A DNA stretch of 11,025 nucleotides, taken from contig CADBUT010000194.1 of assembly GCA_902797925.1 (NCBI GenBank), positions 1-11,025 of the forward strand, in the 5' to 3' direction. The notes below the pieces were generated by a model. The model was not told where the DNA came from. It worked only from the letters and a program-made list of their open reading frames with translations, and made no database searches. Each line of letters opens with the position of its first letter. The first letter of the stretch is position 1. Both the position numbers and the translations under genes were made by a program. Origin of the DNA: an uncultured Spirochaetaceae bacterium (GTDB lineage Bacteria; Spirochaetota; Spirochaetia; Treponematales; Treponemataceae). Below are positions 5,886 to 11,025 of the stretch, piece by piece.

Positions 5886-5918
5886 AGAAAAAGGCGGTGC
5901 AAGAAAAACTTACACCGC
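5886..5918 (-). terminator. Intrinsic terminator after flgL
   Basis: Read on the minus strand, GCGGTGTAAG (5918-5909) and CTTGCACCGC (5903-5894) form a 10-base-pair stem with one G-U pair and a TTTTT loop. The tail is C then five T (5892-5888). It is 15 bases beyond the flgL stop. Structure and position are textbook. Confidence 0.85.
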
Positions 5919-5932
5919 TCTATTGTCTTAAA

Positions 5933-7180
5933 TTATTTTACATAATCCAAAAGTGTATTTTTATACATCTTTGCGGCTGTACTCATTGTTGCCTGCTGAA
6001 CGTAATCAAGCATCTTCAAGTCTGTGATTGCCTGTGTTATGTCCAAATCGCCCTCTCTTGAAATCATGCCGTCAACTTTTACAATTTCATTTGAGATGCG
6101 TGCAAGGTTCTGTTCTGCGCGCTCAAATTTTGCACCGCTTTCGGCGAGGTTGCCTGTCAGGCTTGAAATGCCCTGGTCGATTGCGCCGAGAACGCGGCCG
6201 CCGATGGCTTCCTGATCGCCTACGAGCATTGCATTGCGCAAAGCGATAACTGAATCGAACAATGAACCGCCCGAAAGGTTTGCTGTCGGGTTGATGTTGT
6301 TCGGCGGTCTCTGGCTTGAGTCTTTGATAAGGCCAAGCTCGTTCAATGTGTTGCCGCCGTTCAGGTCTTCAAGCCAAAGCTGCCTTGCATCGGTCGTTCT
6401 CAATGTAAGGCCGTTCGTAACAGGGTCAAGGTTTGCTTTTACGGCGGCGCCTGAATCGTTAATCTTGGCGATGATTGCATAAACGTTGTCGCCTGCCTTA
6501 AGCTTAATCTGCTTGCCGTCAACTGAAATTACTGAATCTTCTGGCACAATGTAAGAAGTTGCATCGCGCATAGAATAAAGCGCCTGCTGCTCTGCCCAGA
6601 AAATGCGGCTGCCGGATGCAGTTGTTTCAAGATACTGGCCTTCGTCAACTTCAATGTTCTTGCTTTCAACATTGCCGTTGTAGTTTACGCTTGTAATAAG
6701 CATGTCGCCGGAACCTTCAACTGAACCGTAAACAATGTCAAAAGCCGTTGTGTTGCTTCTAGTTCCGGCAAAAAGTGAAGTGCCGTCCGGTCCGGTGGCA
6801 TTTGCGTTGAGCACAAGCTCTTTCAAAAGTTCGTCAACTTCTGTAGACATGTTCTTCAAGTCTTCAGGAGTATATGTGCCGTTTGCGCCCTGAACAGCAA
6901 GCTCGCGGACACGGTGCATAAGCTGAAGAGACTGGTTTACATAGCCTTCAGAAACTGAATAACTATCAGTTATAATCTGAGCATTATGCTCAAAAGTGTT
7001 CAGTCTGTTTGAATAAGACTGATATCTTACAAGATGGCCGGCTGCAAGCGGGTCGTCGCGCAAAGACTGAATGCGGCGCTGTGAACCCATCTGGTTCTGT
7101 GCCTTGTTGAAGCGCGATTCTTGAGTGCGCAGATTGTACTGCACATCTCTGTTAGCCATATGTGAACTTACTCTTTTCAT
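5933..7180 (-). CDS. flgL: FlgL, hook-filament junction protein (HAP3)
   Basis: FlgL forms the second ring of the junction between hook and filament, next to FlgK, and connects to the first flagellin subunits. The 415-residue protein shows the flagellin-type N-terminal helical domain (about 1-140). It includes NLRTQESRFNKAQNQMGSQRRI-type heptads, the DDPLAAG motif (42-48) and RVRELAVQGANGTYT (90-104). A middle beta region has a flagellin IN-like segment at 216-250, and a C-terminal flagellin-type helical domain (about 305-415) ends in TAAKMYKNTLLDYVK. There is no signal peptide, as expected for a type III flagellar export substrate. ATG 7180 has AGGAG six bases upstream (7187-7191). It follows flgK by 32 bases in the same operon and is followed by a strong terminator. 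Confidence 0.96.
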   Translation of the reverse strand: MKRVSSHMANRDVQYNLRTQESRFNKAQNQMGSQRRIQSLRDDPLAAGHLVRYQSYSNRLNTFEHNAQIITDSYSVSEGYVNQSLQLMHRVRELAVQGANGTYTPEDLKNMSTEVDELLKELVLNANATGPDGTSLFAGTRSNTTAFDIVYGSVEGSGDMLITSVNYNGNVESKNIEVDEGQYLETTASGSRIFWAEQQALYSMRDATSYIVPEDSVISVDGKQIKLKAGDNVYAIIAKINDSGAAVKANLDPVTNGLTLRTTDARQLWLEDLNGGNTLNELGLIKDSSQRPPNNINPTANLSGGSLFDSVIALRNAMLVGDQEAIGGRVLGAIDQGISSLTGNLAESGAKFERAEQNLARISNEIVKVDGMISREGDLDITQAITDLKMLDYVQQATMSTAAKMYKNTLLDYVK

Positions 7181-7212
7181 TTAATTCTCCTATCAAGAGC
7201 AACTGTTAAAGC

Positions 7213-9123
7213 TTATACGCCGAGGCGGTTGATTACTGTATCAAGCATTTCATCGATTACAGTAACGAACTTTGCAGCCGCGTTATAGCCGTGCTGGAAC
7301 TTGATGATGTCTGCAAGCTCTTCATCGATGTTTACGCCTGAAATTGAATCTCTCAACGAGCGCAAATCTTCCATAATTGCCATCTGGCTCATAAGGTTCA
7401 TTTCAGCCTGCTCGCCTTTAAGACCGACGTTTGTAACTGTTTGTGCAAAGTAATCATCAAAAGTCTTAGCTTTGCCAATCATCACTTCTGAATTTCTCAA
7501 AGATGCAATTTCAAGAGCTGCACGTCCGTCGCCGTCTTCGCGGCTTGTGTTGTGAATCGGATAAGAAGCAGCAACTGAAAGAACATCATTCTTGATTGCC
7601 GGATTAATCGTAAAATAGCCTGAAGGATTTGCTACAGGTGCAACTGCGAACTGTGCGCCGCCTTCGATTTTGCCTGATACGATTTCTGCTGTATCTGCAA
7701 CAAGCGCGTTTACAGCGTCCGCACGGTTGAAGTCGTAAGCACCAGCTTCACCGCGTGCTCTCAAAAGACCAGCATAACCAACGAGGAAGTGGCCTGAATC
7801 TTCAACGTGGCGGATAACGAAATCAGGGTTTTCCATTGCATAAGATGCAGTGGCCTTAAGAACAAGCTTGTTGTTCTTGTCAAGATAAGCCTTTACTTCG
7901 CCGTCGTAGTCGTTGATGCGCTTTACGATGTCGTCTACTGTATCTGTTGCGTGATACGGAATCTGAATGTTGTTAGTCTTGCCAGAAATTGTGATGAAGC
8001 CTTCAAGACCAACCTGCTCTGTAGCGATAAGCGAATTCTTGCCGCTCATGCGGAATACATAAGATGTGTCTTCAACGCCGTCGCCGTTACGGTCGTAGTT
8101 TCCGTTTACGTTTGTAACGAAAGGCTGCTCAACAAAGAAATCAAGGCCTGTAACGTTGTTTGCACCGATTGCATTGCGGTGAACGTCGTTTACCAAGTCT
8201 GCAAAGTTCATAACCATCGTGTTAAGGCTCTGCAATTCTTCGCGCACGTCAACGTCGCGCAATTCGATTAAGCCGCCGAGCGAGCCGCCTGTGATTACAG
8301 CATCGTTTCCTGTATCAGCCCAGATAACCTTTGAATAGCCGTTGTTTTCAACTAAAGGCTCAACTGCAAAATTTCTTGCAACGCCGCCCTGAACGAGGAT
8401 GTGACCGTCAAGATGAACCATGAATTCATCTGCGTCACGGTCATCAGTTGTAATGTTGATAAGGCTTGAAAGCTTTTCAACGAGCAAATCGCGGCGGTCA
8501 AGCAAATCGTTAGGGTTGTCGCCCATTGCCTTTGACTTTACGATTTCTTTGTTGACTTCTGCAATCTGGTTTGCAATGTCGTTTACCTGACGAACTGAAC
8601 TTTCGATATCGCCGTTCAAAAGGTTACCGATACCCATCAAGCCGATGTAGCGGTTATGAATTGAATTTACAAGCGAATCGCCACGGCTTACTACAGACAT
8701 GCGGGCCGCTGTAGATTCAGGATAAAGCGAAAGCTCCTGCCATGATTCCCAGAATTTATCCATTGTAGTTCTGATAGAAACATCATCCGGCTCGTTGTAG
8801 ATATTTTCAAGCATTACATAATATTTTTCGCGTGTGCCCCAGTAGCTTTCCTGATTGCTCTGGGCAACAATGCGCTTGTCGAGCATGATGTCGCGGATGC
8901 GTTCCACGCTTTCTACGGTGACACCCTGCCCGATTTGTCCTGGTGTGTTTTCACGTGTCAAGTCAGGTCTGTAAAGCGGGTCAAAAGCGCGTACCTTTAC
9001 ACGCTGGCGTGAATAACCCTCTGTATCAGCATTTGAAATGTTGTGACCCGCTGTGTTGATTGACTGAGCCTGAGCCATCAAGCTCCTTTTTCCCAATTCT
9101 ATTCCTGCAAATGAAGACGCCAT
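7213..9123 (-). CDS. flgK: FlgK, hook-associated protein 1
   Basis: FlgK forms the first junction ring on the hook. The 636-residue protein has the rod/hook family N-terminal motif NISNADTEGYSRQ (28-40) in a helical domain. An FlgK core with a long heptad region covers 175-222 (NDIANQIAEVNKEI and LLDRRDLLVEKLS). A variable beta-rich middle follows (about 330-525), then a C-terminal helical domain (about 540-636) with SLRNSEVMIGK and MEDLRSLRDSISGVNIDEEL, and the usual end in LDTVINRLGV. Residues 344-352 (DRNGDGVED) match a calcium-loop pattern. ATG 9123 follows AGGAG (9130-9134) by six bases. The gene lies 117 bases after flgN and 32 before flgL. A weak promoter-like pair on the minus strand (TTGCTT 9227-9222 and TATATG 9204-9199, 17 bases apart) could add transcription in the gap. 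Confidence 0.97.
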   Translation of the reverse strand: MASSFAGIELGKRSLMAQAQSINTAGHNISNADTEGYSRQRVKVRAFDPLYRPDLTRENTPGQIGQGVTVESVERIRDIMLDKRIVAQSNQESYWGTREKYYVMLENIYNEPDDVSIRTTMDKFWESWQELSLYPESTAARMSVVSRGDSLVNSIHNRYIGLMGIGNLLNGDIESSVRQVNDIANQIAEVNKEIVKSKAMGDNPNDLLDRRDLLVEKLSSLINITTDDRDADEFMVHLDGHILVQGGVARNFAVEPLVENNGYSKVIWADTGNDAVITGGSLGGLIELRDVDVREELQSLNTMVMNFADLVNDVHRNAIGANNVTGLDFFVEQPFVTNVNGNYDRNGDGVEDTSYVFRMSGKNSLIATEQVGLEGFITISGKTNNIQIPYHATDTVDDIVKRINDYDGEVKAYLDKNNKLVLKATASYAMENPDFVIRHVEDSGHFLVGYAGLLRARGEAGAYDFNRADAVNALVADTAEIVSGKIEGGAQFAVAPVANPSGYFTINPAIKNDVLSVAASYPIHNTSREDGDGRAALEIASLRNSEVMIGKAKTFDDYFAQTVTNVGLKGEQAEMNLMSQMAIMEDLRSLRDSISGVNIDEELADIIKFQHGYNAAAKFVTVIDEMLDTVINRLGV

Positions 9124-9240
9124 AATAAACTCCTTTTTAAGCGCGCATTCTTCTTATCTACACGTTGACAGTTTAAGCCCCACCACTTCTTGAAACTGCA
9201 TATATTTTAAAAGACCTTGCAAAGCAAGCTCTTACCTTTA

Positions 9241-9732
9241 CTACATAATCTGGTCAAGCACCAGAGAATCAGGCATTGCCTTGATTACTTTTCCCTTATT
9301 TGAATAAACAGTGCTTCTTGCCTGAGGCACTGCGTTGTCAAAGACTCCCTGAAGGAAATCTTTTGTAACACGTATGTACTCAGAAAGTGCATTGTTCTCT
9401 ATTTTAGAAACAGAAAGCTTCTGGCGCATAAGTCTGAAACTTTCCAATAATGTCTGACGCATATCAAGAGAGAACATGTGAGAAATCTGATAAATATCAA
9501 GAGATTCATCGCCAGTAAACTGATAAAGAACTTCAAGGCGCTGTGTTTCAAGATTTTTGAATTCATCTGAAACTTTTTGAATACGGTAAATCGCCGCATC
9601 AAGCTGTGCCCATTCACGGGTTTTAACTGTTTCCCGAATAAGGCGCTGTTCTGTTAAAATGACATTCAGCAATTCATTTTCTTTACACAACAAATCATTC
9701 AGGCGTAATGCCACTGCATCACTTTTAATCAT
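9241..9732 (-). CDS. flgN: FlgN-like chaperone for FlgK and FlgL
   Basis: FlgN proteins bind the C-terminal helices of FlgK and FlgL in the cytoplasm and deliver them to the flagellar export gate. The 163-residue protein is nearly all helical with long heptad-like stretches (about 8-70 and 85-130). It has the E-rich N-terminal helix LCKENELLNVILTEQRLIRE (15-34) typical of FlgN, and a C-terminal TVYSNKGKVI (141-150) that fits the family pattern of tyrosine then a glycine-containing turn. The length is normal. Sequence in this family is poorly conserved, so the call rests also on position directly upstream of flgK-flgL. ATG 9732 has AGGAG five bases upstream (9738-9742). It is the first gene behind a sigma-28-like promoter (9779-9805). 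Confidence 0.82.
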   Translation of the reverse strand: MIKSDAVALRLNDLLCKENELLNVILTEQRLIRETVKTREWAQLDAAIYRIQKVSDEFKNLETQRLEVLYQFTGDESLDIYQISHMFSLDMRQTLLESFRLMRQKLSVSKIENNALSEYIRVTKDFLQGVFDNAVPQARSTVYSNKGKVIKAMPDSLVLDQIM

Positions 9733-9778
9733 AAGTTCTCCTATAAAGACTCAGATAAAGCCTTTCTCTTCTTTATGT

Positions 9779-9805
9779 ATATCGGTTTTAAAAAAATAAA
9801 CTTAA
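9779..9805 (-). promoter_or_regulatory. Sigma-28 (FliA/WhiG)-type promoter for flgN-flgK-flgL
   Basis: Read on the minus strand, TTAAGTTT (9805-9798), 11 bases, then ACCGATAT (9786-9779). The enteric consensus is TAAAGTTT, 11 bases, GCCGATAA, so 13 of 16 positions match with exact spacing. It lies 47 bases before the flgN ATG, giving a leader of about 40 bases. The -35 half overlaps a palindrome (AAACTT-AA-AAGTTT, 9798-9811). Confidence 0.65.
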
Positions 9806-9877
9806 AAGTTTTTTGATAAAAAACAACAAATTTTTAATACTGCAAATATCAATAATCTCCAAAAATTCCGATAGTTA

Positions 9878-9886
9878 TGATATAAT
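9878..9886 (+). promoter_or_regulatory. Extended -10 promoter for the lipoprotein gene
   Basis: TGATATAAT (9878-9886) is a perfect -10 with the upstream TGn extension. The -35 region has no good match, as is common for extended -10 promoters. Transcription would start near 9893, about 27 bases before the GTG start, with AAGAGGAAG (9905-9913) as ribosome binding site. It points away from the sigma-28 promoter on the other strand. Confidence 0.6.
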
Positions 9887-9919
9887 GTAAACAGACTACA
9901 GATTAAGAGGAAGAGAACA

Positions 9920-10912
9920 GTGAAAAAGACAGTTTTGAGCATAATATCAGCTGCACTTTGTGCGGCTCTGATTTTCACAGGCTGCCAGACAGAAGTTGAA
10001 ACCAAAATCGAACGCCCGGCAGTCCTTGATGTAAAGAATTCCACGACAGTTGCGGTCATGCCTTTTAAGGGTTCAGCTGAAATGGCAAAACTTCTTGACG
10101 ACGGCACTTACAATGTCAATCTATACAGAAATATCGACGGCCTTACGAGCAACCCGCTCAAAGTTGACGACGAGCAGCGGGTAATGGCCGCCATCACAGA
10201 CGCGCTTATAAATGATTTTGAAAAGACCGGAAGATTCACGGTTGTTCCTTCAAGGCAAGTGACACAGGCAGAAGCCGCCGGCAAAAAAGCACCGGCAGAC
10301 CTTGTGATAACTGGCGGTCTCACCTATTTTGGCACCGCGCTTCAGAAAGAGCAGCGTCAGACAACAGACAAAAAAGGCGGCAACGTGCGGCACACAACAT
10401 ATTACTGGCGAGACATCACTGTTTCAGTTGTTTATTCCGTGCTTGAAACAAAAACGAACACACTGCTTGACAACCGCGAAGCGAAATACACAGTCTCTTC
10501 TGAACCGACGCCGGAACGCAGCTTTGTGCCTGAAGCAGCCGACATGGCAATTTCTAAGGTGAAAGAGCTTTCAAAGAGCATAGTCAAGGATTTTTTGCCG
10601 TACACAGAAGACGTTGCGCTGACACTGCTTTTCCACAAAGACACAACCATGAAGACGGCAAGCACAAACGCCCAGCTCGGCAAGATTGACCTTGCCATTG
10701 AGCAATTTCAACGCATTTATGAAAACAAAGGCTATTTTGAGGCGGGCTACAACAAAGCTGTGCTGCTTCAGGCAAACGGCGAGCTTGAAGAAGCATACGC
10801 GCTGATGAAAGAAGTCTACGCCCGCTTCAACGACGACAAGGCAAAACGCGCACTGGCCGTTCTTGAGCAAGAAATCTCTTCAAAAGACAAGCTTAAGACA
10901 CAAGTTCAATGA
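9920..10912 (+). CDS. Lipoprotein with CsgG-like domain and TPR-like repeats
   Basis: The 330-residue protein starts at GTG 9920, nine bases after GAGG. It has a short positive N-terminus, a hydrophobic core, and a lipobox-like FTGC with the lipid-modified Cys at 22, so it is likely membrane-anchored in the periplasm. Spirochaetal lipoboxes are relaxed, which fits the Phe at -3. Residues 43-135 resemble the CsgG-like layout: VAVMPFKG, a long helix (85-104), GRFTVVPSRQV, then DLVITGGLTYF. A strand-rich part continues to about 195. Residues 247-317 read as about two TPR-like helical hairpins (AIEQFQRIY, AGYNKAVLLQANGELEEAY). CsgG-like lipoproteins often take part in envelope export or assembly, but this protein's job is unknown. 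It has its own promoter and terminators, so it need not be functionally linked to the flagellar genes. Confidence 0.85.
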   Translation: MKKTVLSIISAALCAALIFTGCQTEVETKIERPAVLDVKNSTTVAVMPFKGSAEMAKLLDDGTYNVNLYRNIDGLTSNPLKVDDEQRVMAAITDALINDFEKTGRFTVVPSRQVTQAEAAGKKAPADLVITGGLTYFGTALQKEQRQTTDKKGGNVRHTTYYWRDITVSVVYSVLETKTNTLLDNREAKYTVSSEPTPERSFVPEAADMAISKVKELSKSIVKDFLPYTEDVALTLLFHKDTTMKTASTNAQLGKIDLAIEQFQRIYENKGYFEAGYNKAVLLQANGELEEAYALMKEVYARFNDDKAKRALAVLEQEISSKDKLKTQVQ

Positions 10913-10918
10913 AATCTT

Positions 10919-10940
10919 AAGGGCGAACCAACCCTTTTTT
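10919..10940 (+). terminator. First intrinsic terminator after the lipoprotein gene
   Basis: AAGGG (10919-10923) pairs with CCCTT (10932-10936) over an 8-base loop, and the T-run continues to 10940. The stem is short but the T-tract is clear, and it begins 7 bases after the stop codon. Confidence 0.6.
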
Positions 10941-10942
10941 CA

Positions 10943-10993
10943 GCGTTTTGCAGCGGCTTAGCTTTCTGTTAAGCTTATGCAAAACGCCTTCCT
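10943..10993 (+). terminator. Second, larger terminator hairpin
   Basis: GCGTTTTGCA (10943-10952) pairs perfectly with TGCAAAACGC (10978-10987). Inside, GCTTA (10956-10960) pairs with TAAGC (10970-10974), making a long two-part stem. The following CTTCCTT is only moderately T-rich. It backs up the first terminator immediately upstream. Confidence 0.6.
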
Positions 10994-11025
10994 TAAAATT
11001 TAATTAGAGTATCGTTTTCACCCCA

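Noticed and set aside
7807..8271. Long open frame on the plus strand opposite flgK (154 codons)
   Set aside because: It lies wholly inside flgK, has cysteine/valine-rich composition typical of an antisense shadow, and shows no ribosome binding site or family resemblance.
9165..9170. Perfect TTGACA on the plus strand
   Set aside because: No -10 element lies 16-18 bases downstream, and it would point into flgN antisense with no gene to serve.
9158..9180. Sigma-28-like boxes (TTAAA and GATAAG, minus strand) before flgK
   Set aside because: Spacing between the half-sites is about 10 bases counted the way that should give 15, and the match to the -35 half is short.
9216..9228. CTTGC-AAA-GCAAG hairpin after flgN as a terminator
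   Set aside because: The stem is only five base pairs with a three-base loop. The T-run downstream on the minus strand is offset and short, and flgK needs read-through or a promoter here.
9802..10107. Minus-strand open frame of 101 codons overlapping the lipoprotein start
   Set aside because: It is antisense to the convincing lipoprotein N-terminus and runs through the promoter region. Its hydrophobic stretch is only the complement of the signal-peptide and A-tract region.

Overview
The window looks like a chromosomal motility region from a spirochaete of the Treponema type. This rests on gene content and order: flaG-fliD followed by two unrecognised genes and the t6A genes tsaE-tsaB, and separately flgN-flgK-flgL followed by fliW-csrA. 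As I recall them, these match two T. pallidum blocks (around TP0872-TP0876 and around TP0657-TP0660). The identification comes from reading the proteins, not from a database search. In such organisms the filaments built by these genes lie in the periplasm.

Layout. Positions 1-4433 are a plus-strand block: the 3' end of flaG, fliD (filament cap), an unrecognised 196-residue protein in the slot where fliS often sits, an unrecognised 86-residue protein with its own likely promoter, then tsaE and tsaB (tRNA t6A synthesis). tsaE has no AUG at its true N-terminus and probably starts at CTG 3310 or ATT 3313. Positions 4402-4476 hold two consecutive inverted repeats where the two gene blocks converge. 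Positions 4483-5031 (minus) are an AT-rich orphan gene for an exported protein with its own promoter. Positions 5140-9732 are a minus-strand flagellar block read in the order flgN, flgK, flgL, fliW, csrA. It has a convincing sigma-28-type promoter in front of flgN, an intrinsic terminator after flgL, and another after csrA. Positions 9920-10912 (plus) are a divergently transcribed lipoprotein gene with a CsgG-like front half and TPR-like repeats at the back, followed by two consecutive terminators.

How the genes work together. FlgK and FlgL form the hook-filament junction, FliD caps the filament, and FlgN is their probable export chaperone. FlaG influences filament length. FliW and CsrA form the partner switch that ties flagellin synthesis to assembly: free flagellin binds FliW, which frees CsrA to repress flagellin mRNA. 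CsrA here keeps Arg44 and Asn55, the latter being a position needed for FliW binding in Bacillus subtilis. TsaE and TsaB are housekeeping tRNA-modification proteins that appear to sit here by conserved synteny.

No stretch longer than 300 bases lacks a gene. The intergenic gaps (2979-3052, 4434-4482, 5032-5139, 5814-5932, 9124-9240, 9733-9919 and 10913-11025) hold the promoters, terminators and inverted repeats listed. I found no tRNA, rRNA, CRISPR array, transposase or obvious new multi-gene system. The best leads are the unrecognised proteins beside fliD, the non-AUG start of tsaE, the orphan exported gene with its flanking inverted repeats, and calcium-loop-like motifs in FliD and FlgK.
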